This document shows, in pieces, positions 9,311-19,618 of a DNA stretch of 64,000 nucleotides. The notes under the pieces were generated by a model that did no database searches, was not told the DNA's origin, and saw nothing but the letters and a program-made list of their open reading frames with translations. Position numbers and translations under genes: made by a program. The stretch lies in contig NZ_FXUG01000017.1 of the NCBI RefSeq assembly GCF_900182915.1, forward strand, positions 62,001 to 126,000. Reading direction: 5' to 3'. Position 1 is the stretch's first letter; the number at the start of each line of letters is the position of its first letter. The DNA comes from Neorhodopirellula lusitana (lineage in GTDB: Bacteria > Planctomycetota > Planctomycetia > Pirellulales > Pirellulaceae).

Positions 9311-10795
9311 CTACGCAGTCAAATTCATCGCTTGGTGCAAGTGCTTCTTCCAGGCGTCGTAAGCCGCCTGATATTCGCCTTCGCCGGGCTCGATCACCAT
9401 TCGTTTTTGTAGGCTTTGGAACGCCTCTTCCAGCGAACCGTACACCCCAGCTCCATAGCCCGCTCCACGAGCGGCACCCAAAGAACCATCGGTGTCGCAG
9501 AGCTCGATTGTGGCACCGCTGATACCGGCTAGCGTTTCGCTGAACACCTTGCTCAAAAACATGTTGGCGTACCCGGCATGAATTTTCTTGATCTCGATGC
9601 CGGTTTCCTGCATCACTTCCATCCCGTACATGAACGAGAACACAATCCCTTCCTGAACCGCTCGGCTCAGGTGCGACCGATCGTGACGGTTGAAATCCAG
9701 GCCAGCGACTTGGGCACCGATGTTCTTGTTACCCAGCACACGTTCAGCTCCGTTTCCAAACGGCAAGACTGTCACGCCACCGCTGCCAATCGGCGCGGAC
9801 TCCGCCAACGCGTTCATTTCGTCATAGGATAGATCGCCAAGCAATCGCTTGGTCCAGGCGTTCAGAATACCGGTTCCATTAATGCACAACAGAACGCCCA
9901 AACGCGGGCTGTCAGCAGCATGATTGACGTGAGCAAACGTGTTGACTCGTGACAGTGGATCGAATTGTTTCGCATCCGTCACACCGTAGACCACGCCTGA
10001 GGTTCCGCCGGTTGCCGCGATGTCACCAGGATTCAAAACGTTCAACGACAACGCGTTATTCGGTTGGTCGCCAGCGCGATACGAAACCGGTGTCCCTTCG
10101 GCCAAACCAAATTCGCTGGCCGCTGACGCCGTCACTAGTCCCTGGGTGCCAAAGGTGGGCACAATCTTCGACAGAACGCTGTGGTCAAATCCAAAATAGT
10201 CCAGCAAGAAGTTCGCGGGAGCTTCGGCGTCGAAGTCCCACATCATCCCTTCGGACAAACCCGACATTGTCGTGCACGCCTCGCCGGTCAGCTTCATCGC
10301 CAACCAATCTCCGGGAAGCATAATCTTATCGATTTTGGCGAACAGTTCCGGTTCGTGTTCCTTGACCCACGCCAGCTTGGAAGCGGTGAAATTGCCAGGC
10401 GAGTTCATCAAATGACTCAGGCATTTCTGCTGGCCAATCGCTTCAAAGGCGGCTTCCCCGTACGGCACCGCTCGCGAGTCGCACCAGATGATTGACGGAC
10501 GCAGCACGTTTTGATCTTTGTCGACACAAACCAAGCCATGCATTTGGTAGGCAATTCCGATCGCTTTCACGTCCTCGGCCTGAGCCCCCGCCTCCCGCAT
10601 GGCATCCGCGATCGCGTCTTTGGCGCAGCTATACCAAAGCTGCGGATCCTGTTCAGCGAACCCGGGCTGGGGCGAATCAATCTTTTGTTCCGACTTTGGA
10701 TAGAACGCGCTGCCGGCACAGGTTCCGGATTCCGCATCCAACAGGGATGCCTTCACGGACGAACTACCGACATCAATCCCCAACAAATATTTCAT
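9311..10795 (-). CDS. xylB: xylulokinase-like FGGY carbohydrate kinase
   Basis: The protein phosphorylates a keto sugar, most likely D-xylulose. The 494-residue sequence starts MKYLLGIDVGSSSVKASL, the first phosphate-binding motif of the FGGY fold. IAYQMHGLV corresponds to the xylulokinase substrate motif. IIWCDSRA is the usual sugar-contacting region, and YRAGDQPNNA carries the catalytic Asp. The second phosphate motif is AATGGTSGVV. There is no xylose isomerase in the window. Another FGGY substrate cannot be ruled out. Confidence 0.85.
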   Translation of the reverse strand: MKYLLGIDVGSSSVKASLLDAESGTCAGSAFYPKSEQKIDSPQPGFAEQDPQLWYSCAKDAIADAMREAGAQAEDVKAIGIAYQMHGLVCVDKDQNVLRPSIIWCDSRAVPYGEAAFEAIGQQKCLSHLMNSPGNFTASKLAWVKEHEPELFAKIDKIMLPGDWLAMKLTGEACTTMSGLSEGMMWDFDAEAPANFLLDYFGFDHSVLSKIVPTFGTQGLVTASAASEFGLAEGTPVSYRAGDQPNNALSLNVLNPGDIAATGGTSGVVYGVTDAKQFDPLSRVNTFAHVNHAADSPRLGVLLCINGTGILNAWTKRLLGDLSYDEMNALAESAPIGSGGVTVLPFGNGAERVLGNKNIGAQVAGLDFNRHDRSHLSRAVQEGIVFSFMYGMEVMQETGIEIKKIHAGYANMFLSKVFSETLAGISGATIELCDTDGSLGAARGAGYGAGVYGSLEEAFQSLQKRMVIEPGEGEYQAAYDAWKKHLHQAMNLTA

Positions 10796-11185
10796 TCAAC
10801 AACCCTATCAAAGTTCGATCGTGCAATCTCTTGGCGGCGTGCCGTTTTCAAGCCGAGCCCACATGACCATCAATCGCAAACGGAAACGCCACGTTTTGAT
10901 GTAGAAACCGCGACAACGCAAGTCGGCTCGGACGGCAACAGCATAGCAAACTATCACCATGGGTACGTTTGCGGCATTTGAGCCAATCACGCCGGTAGCC
11001 ATCCAACAAAACGAACGGCAAACCACCTATCCCCGTTGTCGTGGATCTTGCTAGAGATCTTTCAGCGTCGGGATCTTGAAACCGATCCACGAAGGACGTT
11101 TCTCCACCGCTCGCCCAAGCACGGACGGATCCGCATCGAGGGATGCGGTCTCGAACCGGATAGCTACCTCAAAAATGGCCTGTGA
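10796..11185. other. intergenic region upstream of the xylulokinase gene
   Basis: This 390-base gap between two minus-strand genes contains no credible coding sequence or clear terminator. It should contain the xylB promoter. Confidence 0.5.
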
Positions 11186-12574
11186 CTAGGCGAGGATTTC
11201 GTCGTCCGACTTCATCAGACGGTGAGCGGTTTCCAGCACCGCGCGACGCGGTACCAGCCCAACCGGGAAACCGTTCGTGTTCACGATCACGGCACGCAAC
11301 ATGGGGTTGCGTTGCAGCGAATCCCAAACGACGGCCACCGAGGTTTTCAACGGGAAGCGGGTTAGATTGTTGTTCATCACGCTTGAAAGCGGCCGATCGC
11401 CCACTTCGCGCGTCGTCAGCGTACTCATGAAATCACGCTCGCTAACCATTCCGACTAATTCCGACATCGAATTCACCACGCACGCGCAATCGACGCCTGA
11501 CTGAATGAACTTGCCGCGAGCATCGCTCAAATGCTGGTTGTCTCGGAACACAGCGATTGAAGTCGTCATCACCTCATCGGCGTGAATTTCACGCAAGCGA
11601 TCTACCAACGTGTTGCCGCCGTTTAACTGACTCTGTCGACGCCTGTGCATGTCGCTGGTTGTCAGCGCCCGATCGCGGCCCTCGCTTTTTGCTGCCAGCA
11701 ATGCCGTATCGGCGAGTTGGATTAGCTCATCAATGTCGATCTCATAAGAGACTCCTGATTCAACCACACTCGCAACGCCGAGTGTCGTCCGAATACGCAA
11801 TGATTCGTTGGCACCATTGGACGATCGCGAGGCCACTTCCTTGCGAATTCGATTCGCAAACGCCAACGCATTCTGCTCATTGGCATCGGTCAGCAACACA
11901 CAAAACTCGTCGCCGCCAATACGACCGACCAAGTCGGAACCCCGCACATGTTCAGACAGCACGTCGGCGACCACTCGCAAAACCTCATCGCCGGTCGCGT
12001 GTCCGTACTCGTCGTTAAATTGTTTGAATAGATCGATGTCCAGCACAACGCAAGAGATCGGCTGCCCTGCTGCAACGGCCGTCTCGATGGCACGCTCACA
12101 TCGCTGCTTGAAAGATCGCTGGTTCAGGATCCCAGTCAGTGGATCCGTTTCGGCGAGCAGGGTTTTCTCTTGAAGGCGACTCAGCGACATTTCGGCGCTG
12201 CGAATACGAGCCAGAAACTCTTCTTCACGAATCGGCTTGGAAAGAAAATCGTTCGCCCCCGCTTCCATTGCCTCCGACAAATCGTCACCGGTGTCTCGTG
12301 CCGTAGCGATCAAGACATAAACGTTGTCCAAACCATGACGTTCCCGAATGGAACGACAAAGCTCCAGACCTGACATATTGGGCATGTTCCAATCGGTGAC
12401 TACGATCGGTGGACAATCGGTCTTGGCGCTATCCCAAGCGCCACCACCATCTTCCGCCTGAACGACCGTGTAACCCGACATTTCCAGCCAGGCTGACATC
12501 AGCTTGCGGGTCGTGAAGTGGTCGTCGGCGACAAGCACCCGTGGTCGTTCGATAGGTTCAGCGAGAATCGACAT
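11186..12574 (-). CDS. response regulator with GGDEF diguanylate cyclase and CBS pair
   Basis: The 462-residue protein has a receiver domain (about 8-125, phospho-Asp61 in VVTDWNMPN). A GGDEF domain follows (about 140-300, intact RIGGDEF at 219-224). The inhibitory RxxD site (RGSD, 211-214) is present, so product feedback is expected. A pair of CBS-like repeats (about 325-450) includes ADEVMTTSIAVF and SSVMNNNLTRFPL. It should make cyclic di-GMP when phosphorylated, with CBS sensing of a nucleotide possible. ATG 12574 is chosen because the frame's earlier start at 12652 would overlap the preceding HD-GYP gene by 41 bases. It is the last gene of the YfiR/CHASE8 operon. Confidence 0.9.
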   Translation of the reverse strand: MSILAEPIERPRVLVADDHFTTRKLMSAWLEMSGYTVVQAEDGGGAWDSAKTDCPPIVVTDWNMPNMSGLELCRSIRERHGLDNVYVLIATARDTGDDLSEAMEAGANDFLSKPIREEEFLARIRSAEMSLSRLQEKTLLAETDPLTGILNQRSFKQRCERAIETAVAAGQPISCVVLDIDLFKQFNDEYGHATGDEVLRVVADVLSEHVRGSDLVGRIGGDEFCVLLTDANEQNALAFANRIRKEVASRSSNGANESLRIRTTLGVASVVESGVSYEIDIDELIQLADTALLAAKSEGRDRALTTSDMHRRRQSQLNGGNTLVDRLREIHADEVMTTSIAVFRDNQHLSDARGKFIQSGVDCACVVNSMSELVGMVSERDFMSTLTTREVGDRPLSSVMNNNLTRFPLKTSVAVVWDSLQRNPMLRAVIVNTNGFPVGLVPRRAVLETAHRLMKSDDEILA

Positions 12575-12611
12575 GATGGGTCGGGCTGTGATTTGGTTTT
12601 GCGAAATGGGT

Positions 12612-13805
12612 TCAGGCAACGTCGGAGTGCTGGATCTGGACAGCAACAACATCCGGCACTCGGTTTAAGAACGCCTCAACCACTTTGGGGTCAAATTGAG
12701 TCCCGCCACTCTGCTTGATAATGGCGAGCGACTCATCAAGTGAAAACGGTTTCTTGTAGCTACGACGACTACTCAAGGCATCAAACACGTCGGCTACCGC
12801 AGTAATGCGACCTTCCAACGGAATGGATTCCCCGGACAGTCCCAGCGGGTATCCGGAGCCATCCCACCGTTCGTGGTGTGTTAACGCAATTGCACGTGCC
12901 ATTTGCATCGTCGGCGAGCTGCACGCCCGCATGATCTGTTCACCGTAAGTGGTGTGTTCGGGCACAAAAAACTCTTCGAAACCTGGCATCCGGTCCAACA
13001 TCGATCGACCGATACCACAGTGCCGCTGCATGTCGGCAAACTCTTCGTCATTGAGCTTGCCTGGCTTTTGAAGAATTTCATCCGAGATGCCGATTTTGCC
13101 GACGTCATGCAGCGTCGCCGCATGCATCAGACGCGTGACCTCGCCAGAGTCCATTCCAAGTTCATCGCCGATGATGCCAGCGTATTTTCCGACACGAATC
13201 ACGTGAGCACCGGTGTCGGTATCGCGGGACTCGGCGGCACGAGCGAGACAATGGATCAGTTCCAGTTGAGACTGTTCCAGCTCGACCGTTCGTTGCTGAA
13301 CTTGCGATTTCAAATCGTCTTCGTAGCTCTTGATCATCAAACTATTGCGAACCCGAGGCAGCAACTCTTCGATGTCGATTGGCTTGGTCAGGAAGTCCGT
13401 GGCTCCCAACTGCAACGCTTCATGTTTCAATTCGCGACTTTCAGCACCAGTCAGAATCAAGACCGGCAGCCGTTCCGTTTGCTTATCGCTACGCAAGGCT
13501 TTCAGTATTTCCAACCCACTGACGACTGGCATCATGATGTCCAGCAGGATGACGTCGGGGTTTTCACTTGCGATTCTTTCCAACGCCTCGGTCGAATCGT
13601 TCAGCGTGACGAATCGTGAATAGCCCGCGGACTGCAGGTGCGCCTGGGCAACCCGAACGTTCACCGAGATATCGTCCACGATCATAATCTTGGAAGACTT
13701 GATTCCGGTTGGCCGATCGCTGTGCCCGTCTTTCACGCCAACGCTTGGTGCGTTGACACGCTGGTCGAAACCAGTTTGTGAGGGCATTTCCGAGATAGCG
13801 ACCAT
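12612..13805 (-). CDS. response regulator with HD-GYP phosphodiesterase domain
   Basis: The 397-residue protein has a receiver domain (about 38-155, phospho-Asp89 in VILLDIMMP), a short coiled linker (about 160-185) and an HD-GYP domain. The key residues are intact: HD at 233-234 in LHDVGKIGI, then HHERWDGSGYP at 310-320. It is predicted to hydrolyse cyclic di-GMP, opposite to the GGDEF protein encoded 37 bases downstream. The hybrid kinase upstream, with its own Hpt domain, is the obvious phosphate donor, although this is inferred from gene order. Confidence 0.93.
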   Translation of the reverse strand: MVAISEMPSQTGFDQRVNAPSVGVKDGHSDRPTGIKSSKIMIVDDISVNVRVAQAHLQSAGYSRFVTLNDSTEALERIASENPDVILLDIMMPVVSGLEILKALRSDKQTERLPVLILTGAESRELKHEALQLGATDFLTKPIDIEELLPRVRNSLMIKSYEDDLKSQVQQRTVELEQSQLELIHCLARAAESRDTDTGAHVIRVGKYAGIIGDELGMDSGEVTRLMHAATLHDVGKIGISDEILQKPGKLNDEEFADMQRHCGIGRSMLDRMPGFEEFFVPEHTTYGEQIMRACSSPTMQMARAIALTHHERWDGSGYPLGLSGESIPLEGRITAVADVFDALSSRRSYKKPFSLDESLAIIKQSGGTQFDPKVVEAFLNRVPDVVAVQIQHSDVA

Positions 13806-13925
13806 AACCAGGAATTTGTAGTTCAGTTAGCGGCAAGGAAATACAACGACATGAAAACATAGGTCAGGATCGGTGCCCAAGAGCAATTGACCTGCCAGTT
13901 TTACTGAATTCTGAAGCGCCGAGCG

Positions 13926-16457
13926 TTATGCTCGTTGCGGCGTTTGACGAATTCGACGAGTCAGATCGGACAACTCTGCCAAATTCACCTCGACTTCCTC
14001 GGGAGTCAGCTCCTTGGTCGACTGCTGCAGCTTTGCTGCGGGTTCAGTCAGCACGTCGAAACCAGCCGTGCCGCCAGCACCTTTCAAAGCGTGTGCGAGC
14101 TGCGCAAGTGTGTCGTACTGCTGGTCGGCGTAGGCCGATTGCATGTCGGCAACGTGTTGTTGCAAAAAGTCAACAAACTCTTCCACGATTTCGCGATAGA
14201 CAGGATTCTCAAGCGGCAGTGTCGACTTTAAACCAACATCTGTTGTAAGCACTTCCGCATCGGATTCTTCCGCAGCTCGATCCACCAAACTTTCGACTGG
14301 GTTACTAGCAGACAAACTTTGTCCGGCATCCGCGGACTCCTGCGTTTCAGCGCCCATGGTCAGGTGTTTCAGCACTTCTCTTAACAACACAACTTGTTGA
14401 ATCGGCTTCGTCAAATAGGCCGTGCATCCCGCGTCGAGACACTTCTCTTCATCACCCTTCATCGCATGCGCGGTCAGGGCCACAATGGGAGTCGTCAGTC
14501 CTTCCTCTCGCATCTTCTTGGCAGCGGTATAGCCATCCATCACCGGCATTTGCATGTCCATCAAAATCAGATCGTAGCTAGCCTTGGAAGTCGCATTGAC
14601 CGCCGCCCATCCGTTCTCCGCTGTCACCACCGTCGCGCCGGCTTCTTCTAGCATGATCCGAACCAGCTTGCGATTGATCTCACCATCTTCAACCAAGAGA
14701 ATCCTCGCTGCCGGAAGATCGATCTCGTCAGCGGAATATTCCTCAACCGTTCCTATCAACGCATCAGCCGGAGGCGCGTCCAATAGGGCAACCGACTTCA
14801 GAGAGCCTGTCTTGACCTTCAACGTGAACACACTGCCTTGGCCAGCAACGCTCTCGACTCGCAAGTCACCTCCCAACGCGGAAGACAATCGTTCGGAGAT
14901 CGCCAGTCCCAACCCGGTTCCGCCATAACGACGAGTGACTGAATTATCGGCCTGCACAAACGGACTGAAAATATCAGCTTGCTTTTCAAGTGGAATCCCG
15001 ATCCCAGTATCAACCACCCGAACCGTCAGCATCTCACTGAAGTGATCCAGCTCGGCATCAATGGTAACGCAGCCTTCCTTCGTGAATTTGATGGCGTTGC
15101 CAACCAGGTTCATTAACAACTGGCGAAGCCGCCCGCCGTCCGTCACGATCGACTCAGGCACTCGGCTGGACCAAGCACACTGTAGCTTCAGCCCCTTCTT
15201 TTGCGCTTTCGCACGAAGCACACTGACGACTTGGTTGATCACGTCGTGGGGCGAACACGGCGATAGCTCGACGTCCAATTGGCCAGCCTCGATCTTGGAT
15301 AGGTCGAGGATGTCGTTGATCAATTCAAGCAAATGACTTCCGCTGGAGGAAATCGTTTGCAAGTATTCCTGGCGAGTGGCCTCGTCGTTGCCGTCGGAGT
15401 TGCTGGTCAGCAGCTCGGTGAATCCCAGGATTCCGTTTAGCGGTGTGCGGATTTCATGGCTCATGTTGGCTAAGAATTCGCTCTTCGCACGGTTGGCCGC
15501 TTCCGCTTCGTCGCGAGCGGTTTCCAGGGCTTCCTGGATCGATTGACGTTGATTGATCTCGTCGGTCAGCTCAGCGGTCCGCAATTCGACGCGATTTTCA
15601 AGTTCATCATTGGCCGCCTGCAGTGCCGCCTTGGAAGCTTGGATTTCGTCCAACATCGCGTTAAACGCACCGCCAAGTTGGCCTAGCTCGTCCAGCGACG
15701 CGGGCTGCACACGAATCGTGAAGTCGCGTTTCTGCTTGACCGTGTTGGTCGCATCCGCCAACTCCTTGATCGGTGTCGAGATCGATCGCTGCATCAAGTA
15801 TGCAAACATCCCTGCCGACGCCAGCGAGCCAATCATCAAAACGGCACACAACGACAAATAGCGTTTCACGTGGGCATGCAAATCCGACATATTTGCAAAC
15901 AGGTATACCGAACCAATTCGTTCGCCTGCATCCATGATCGACTGGCGTACCGCGACGCCGGAATCGTCCAGGACGTATTGATTCACATCGACCTGACGAT
16001 ATTGCTTTGCAGCGACTCCCTCGGCTTGGTATTCCGCAAAGACTTTCCCCTTCTCGTCATACACACATGCGTATTCGACCGCCGGATACATTGCCATCGA
16101 GCGCAACAGTTCCTTCGCCCCTGTTTCATCTTGAAACGTCAATACGCCAGCGCAGTTGAACGCGAGCATCTTGGCCTGCGAATCAAGTTGCTCAACCTTG
16201 GAACTTCGAATGAACTGGATGTCATTGATCGCCATTCCACTGAAAGCCATCAACAACGCGACAGCCACCGACGCGGTTGCCAAAAACAGCAACTTGGTTC
16301 GAATTGACGCGTCGCTCAGCTTTCGCCGCTTCGATGTTTGTGATTCCGTATCGATGGTATCGGTTGCGATAACCATCGGTTCCGATGGCATTTCCGAACT
16401 GGAAAAAGCGCGCGGTGCCGAGGAAGACGTGGATGCATTTGATGTTGAATCAGTCAT
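13926..16457 (-). CDS. CHASE8-like hybrid sensor histidine kinase with receiver and Hpt domains
   Basis: The order in this 843-residue protein is: disordered N-terminus (1-48), transmembrane helix (about 54-78), a periplasmic domain (about 80-195), second transmembrane helix (about 199-222) and HAMP (about 223-275). Then come a coiled coil, HisKA (His334 in [11 protein letters not shown]), HATPase (NAIKFT, DTGIGIP, GGTGLGL), a receiver ([10 protein letters not shown]) and a C-terminal Hpt ([12 protein letters not shown]). The periplasmic part, with [18 protein letters not shown] and [18 protein letters not shown], resembles CHASE8, the domain of YfiN/TpbB that is bound by YfiR. A yfiR-like gene ends 5 bases upstream, which supports this. 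Here a kinase replaces the usual diguanylate cyclase output. Confidence 0.9.
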   Translation of the reverse strand: MTDSTSNASTSSSAPRAFSSSEMPSEPMVIATDTIDTESQTSKRRKLSDASIRTKLLFLATASVAVALLMAFSGMAINDIQFIRSSKVEQLDSQAKMLAFNCAGVLTFQDETGAKELLRSMAMYPAVEYACVYDEKGKVFAEYQAEGVAAKQYRQVDVNQYVLDDSGVAVRQSIMDAGERIGSVYLFANMSDLHAHVKRYLSLCAVLMIGSLASAGMFAYLMQRSISTPIKELADATNTVKQKRDFTIRVQPASLDELGQLGGAFNAMLDEIQASKAALQAANDELENRVELRTAELTDEINQRQSIQEALETARDEAEAANRAKSEFLANMSHEIRTPLNGILGFTELLTSNSDGNDEATRQEYLQTISSSGSHLLELINDILDLSKIEAGQLDVELSPCSPHDVINQVVSVLRAKAQKKGLKLQCAWSSRVPESIVTDGGRLRQLLMNLVGNAIKFTKEGCVTIDAELDHFSEMLTVRVVDTGIGIPLEKQADIFSPFVQADNSVTRRYGGTGLGLAISERLSSALGGDLRVESVAGQGSVFTLKVKTGSLKSVALLDAPPADALIGTVEEYSADEIDLPAARILLVEDGEINRKLVRIMLEEAGATVVTAENGWAAVNATSKASYDLILMDMQMPVMDGYTAAKKMREEGLTTPIVALTAHAMKGDEEKCLDAGCTAYLTKPIQQVVLLREVLKHLTMGAETQESADAGQSLSASNPVESLVDRAAEESDAEVLTTDVGLKSTLPLENPVYREIVEEFVDFLQQHVADMQSAYADQQYDTLAQLAHALKGAGGTAGFDVLTEPAAKLQQSTKELTPEEVEVNLAELSDLTRRIRQTPQRA

Positions 16458-16462
16458 GGCGT

Positions 16463-17092
16463 CTAAAGTCCCTGTGGGGAATGATTGCGAATCATGCGTT
16501 TACCCTGACGCAACAACCGAGCGTCCAATGCGAGTTGTTTACGCTTGGCTTCATCGAGATCAATCTCGAATTGAATGCCGTTGCCTTCGTGGGTGAAATT
16601 GACAACCGTTCCCTGCGGACGATCAAACGTCTCCGTCACGATCAGGGTGGGAGAGCCAGAAAGCTTGGTGATCAATGCCGCTGTATCTTGTGGCAGCACC
16701 ATGCCGGTGATGTACAAAATCTGGCAATCGTCCACGGCGATGTCGCTCGCGGATTCGTAGAATTTGACTTCGATCGGGATGTCTTGAATCTTGCGTTTCG
16801 ACGCAATCTTGTTCAAGCTTGCCCGCACGTCGGTCGAGCCGACCACTCCAATCGTAAAACGATCGCTGGGTTGAGTCAGCTTCGAGGGCCAAGTCGTGAA
16901 CCGACCAAAGCTATAAAGGTAGACAGCCTTGATATTACTTTCCTTGGCCGTTTGCACCGCCGAGGATCCTTGCGAACGCGCGGCTGTCGTGTTCGCCGAG
17001 ACATAGTCTTGGGAATGCACGGGTATCGCGCTGGCTAAAAGAACCGCCAACGCACCCACCAAGCATCGCCCCATGGTGAAGCGGCGTCTCAT
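16463..17092 (-). CDS. YfiR family (DUF4154) periplasmic protein
   Basis: YfiR is a periplasmic repressor of the CHASE8 sensor YfiN in Pseudomonas. This protein has a signal peptide (MRRRFTMGRCLVGALAVLLA to about residue 28). The family opening is IKAVYLYSFGRFTTWP. The closing region is NFTHEGNGIQFEIDLDEAKR followed by LDARLLRQGK. The mature part has a single Cys (DDCQILY), so the disulfides described for the Pseudomonas protein are not conserved. ATG 17092 gives a compact signal peptide; ATG 17155 and 17074 are alternatives. The kinase gene begins 5 bases after the stop, so the two are almost certainly co-translated. Confidence 0.88.
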   Translation of the reverse strand: MRRRFTMGRCLVGALAVLLASAIPVHSQDYVSANTTAARSQGSSAVQTAKESNIKAVYLYSFGRFTTWPSKLTQPSDRFTIGVVGSTDVRASLNKIASKRKIQDIPIEVKFYESASDIAVDDCQILYITGMVLPQDTAALITKLSGSPTLIVTETFDRPQGTVVNFTHEGNGIQFEIDLDEAKRKQLALDARLLRQGKRMIRNHSPQGL

Positions 17093-17335
17093 GCAACCGA
17101 ACGGCATGCAACGACACAAAGGGAGATGACAACGAAAGTTACGTCTCCTTTGCATGCGATGAAACCAGTGGATGTGTGAGTGGCGTCCGAGAATGGCGCG
17201 AAACCATGCGCAAGGTTAGGTCAAGATTCTGACTGGGGAGACTAAAAGAACGTCCCTTTCCAGTCGCGTCGATTTCAATTTGTCGCCGAGTCCAGGGGCT
17301 TGGCCGACCGTCCGGCCCTAGTCCAGGCAAGCGGG

Positions 17336-19618
17336 TTAGAACCGCAAACTTGCCATGCCATAGAACTCTCGCTGGACGAACGTCGCGACATTTCCGGTAA
17401 ATCCGTCATCACCGAACTCCTTGTGTTCCGGTTGCAACAAGTTGCGTCCCACCAAGGCCAGTTCCCAGTGTTGATTCGGTCGCCATGCATACCGCACATC
17501 CATGGTGTTGTAGTTCGATACCCCCAGGGCAGCGAGACTGTCCATGTATCGCCACGCCACATCCAGGTTGGTGCTTTCGGTCAGGTTAAACGATGATTGC
17601 AGGTATAACTGATTACGAGGGCTACCATTGATGTTGGTCCCACCCGCCGCCAACTCTTCAAACAACAACGTATAGGCACCGTACAAACGCCAGTCTTCGG
17701 TGAGCGTCAAGTTGGACGCCAACTCGTAGCCGTAACTGCGACCTTCGCCGGAGTTGCCGATCGTCAACGGGATGAAAACGTTTGCTCCATCCAGATAGGG
17801 TGCTCCCTGGGACAAGGACTGCAAATCGTCATAATCAAAATAGAACGCTGTCGCATCCCACGAAAACTCCTGACTCGGCTGCGCCCGCATCCCAATTTCC
17901 CACGCATCCAAGTTCTCGGCTGCGAAACCGCGATCACCCACAAACAAGGGAAACGCGCCGCCCGTCGCTGGCGTGGGTTTCAAAGTCACGGTGACATCAT
18001 CGCCTACGCGAGTCGGTGACCGGACTGCTCGCGAATACGCTGCCCAGATGGATTGACGTTCAGTCGGTGTCCACAGCATGCGAACTGTCGGTTGAATTTC
18101 GAAAGGCGTGTAGTCACTGTGCGTGAACTTCGAACCCAGCGTCAGGTAGAGTCGATCTTCCAGCAGCGTGATTTCATCTTGAGCAAAGTAGCTGAACAGA
18201 TCGACTGCCCGGCGATCGGGATCGAATTCCAGGAAGTCCGGTGAATTGTTGATCTCGTCTTTTGAGTTCCGATAACCAGCTCCCCAAACGACTGAGTGCG
18301 TTTCCCCGATCCGAAATTGGTGTTGGAAATCCAGGTCGATGGTATCGCGTTTTTCTCCAAAACCAAGCTGCTCGAATTGGCGGTCGGTCCGATCGAAATA
18401 GGCCTGGACCGACCACTGGTTGTCATCACTGAGGGTTTGCGAGTAACGCAGCAACCCATTCCAGCCTTCCGCATTGGAATCTTCAATCACCGAACGCGAC
18501 GGAGGCACGGTCAGCGACGGGACGATGTTTTCACTTCCGGAGTCACCGCCGTAAATGTCGCCCTGGACCGTCAAATGCGACGTCTTGTCCGGCTGATAGT
18601 CGGCGCGAAATCCACCTCGTTGCATTCGCCAATCGTCGTGAGCTTGGCCCCCGGGAAGCGAGGCCTCATCACGTTCGAACCACTTCCCGAACACTCGCAT
18701 GTCGACGCCGCCATCGGTTTGCCACCCGTGCCGCGCGCTGGTGAAACCGCGTTCTTCGGTGCCCGCACCTACTTCCACGAACGTACCGTGCGTCGACTTC
18801 GCATCTTTGGTGATCACGTTAATCACCCCGTTCATCGCATTCGCTCCCCAAACGGTGGCACCTGGGCCACGAACAATTTCGATGCGTTCCACATCTTCGA
18901 ACAACACATCTTGAACGTCCCAAAACGTCCCTCCAAACAACGGCGTGTACACCGACCGGCCATCAATCTGGATCAACAGCTTATTCGCGAAACGACCATT
19001 GGACCCGCGAATGCTGACCGCCCACTTGCTCGCATCAATCCGGGATACCTGAACGCCAGGAGCCATCCGAAGTAGATCAGGGACCGTACGCGCCCCTGAA
19101 CGCTGAATCATGTCGTTGGAAATCACAAAAACCGCGGCAGGTGATCGTCCGATCGTGCTCTTTTGGCGGTTAACGGTGGTGACTTCCGTGTTCAACGCCG
19201 GTGCGATCGTTGCCTGGCGGCTGACATTGACGCTCGATAACTTTCCGACATCACTGTCGGCCATATTTAATAGCGAATCGAGTTCGTCATCCTCGCTGTC
19301 ATCTTCAATGTCATTGCCTTCGCGATGATCCTCGCCATCCATCTCGTCGTTGCTACCCACTGCCCGGGCCGAGCCATCTTCATCAGCGATCCCGTTGTCG
19401 CTTTCGGTTCCATTCGCATCGCCATCCCAACCACTACCAGCGGCATCGGCATCGGCATCGGCATCGGCATCGGCATCGGCATCGGCATCGAGGCCGCTTA
19501 GATCAACCAATCGGGCCGGCGACAACTCCTGGGCAGATACGGTGCGTGCGTTTGCCGAGAGTCCGAACGACACCGCAATGGCGATACAAATCGACGAGTA
19601 TCGATACGGAGTTTTCAA
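17336..19618 (-). CDS. TonB-dependent outer-membrane receptor
   Basis: The 760-residue protein has a signal peptide (1-29), a disordered acidic stretch with eight Asp-Ala dipeptides and more Asp/Glu (about 43-115), and a plug domain (about 155-275). Plug motifs include PDLLRMAPGVQVSRI, GRSVYTPLFGG and IEIVRGPGATVWGANAMNG. A 22-strand-type barrel follows, ending in a C-terminal Phe. Such receptors import iron chelates, cobalamin or glycans using TonB energy. No ligand can be assigned. It is the first gene of the operon with yfiR and the hybrid kinase, so it may report ligand traffic or envelope state to them; that is inference. Confidence 0.93.
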   Translation of the reverse strand: MKTPYRYSSICIAIAVSFGLSANARTVSAQELSPARLVDLSGLDADADADADADADADAAGSGWDGDANGTESDNGIADEDGSARAVGSNDEMDGEDHREGNDIEDDSEDDELDSLLNMADSDVGKLSSVNVSRQATIAPALNTEVTTVNRQKSTIGRSPAAVFVISNDMIQRSGARTVPDLLRMAPGVQVSRIDASKWAVSIRGSNGRFANKLLIQIDGRSVYTPLFGGTFWDVQDVLFEDVERIEIVRGPGATVWGANAMNGVINVITKDAKSTHGTFVEVGAGTEERGFTSARHGWQTDGGVDMRVFGKWFERDEASLPGGQAHDDWRMQRGGFRADYQPDKTSHLTVQGDIYGGDSGSENIVPSLTVPPSRSVIEDSNAEGWNGLLRYSQTLSDDNQWSVQAYFDRTDRQFEQLGFGEKRDTIDLDFQHQFRIGETHSVVWGAGYRNSKDEINNSPDFLEFDPDRRAVDLFSYFAQDEITLLEDRLYLTLGSKFTHSDYTPFEIQPTVRMLWTPTERQSIWAAYSRAVRSPTRVGDDVTVTLKPTPATGGAFPLFVGDRGFAAENLDAWEIGMRAQPSQEFSWDATAFYFDYDDLQSLSQGAPYLDGANVFIPLTIGNSGEGRSYGYELASNLTLTEDWRLYGAYTLLFEELAAGGTNINGSPRNQLYLQSSFNLTESTNLDVAWRYMDSLAALGVSNYNTMDVRYAWRPNQHWELALVGRNLLQPEHKEFGDDGFTGNVATFVQREFYGMASLRF
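19441..19488. repeat. hexanucleotide microsatellite inside the receptor gene
   Basis: Eight perfect copies of CGGCAT lie in the region just after the signal-peptide code of the TonB-dependent receptor. They encode Asp-Ala repeats on the minus strand. The unit is six bases, so slippage would change length by two residues without breaking the frame. Confidence 0.95.
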
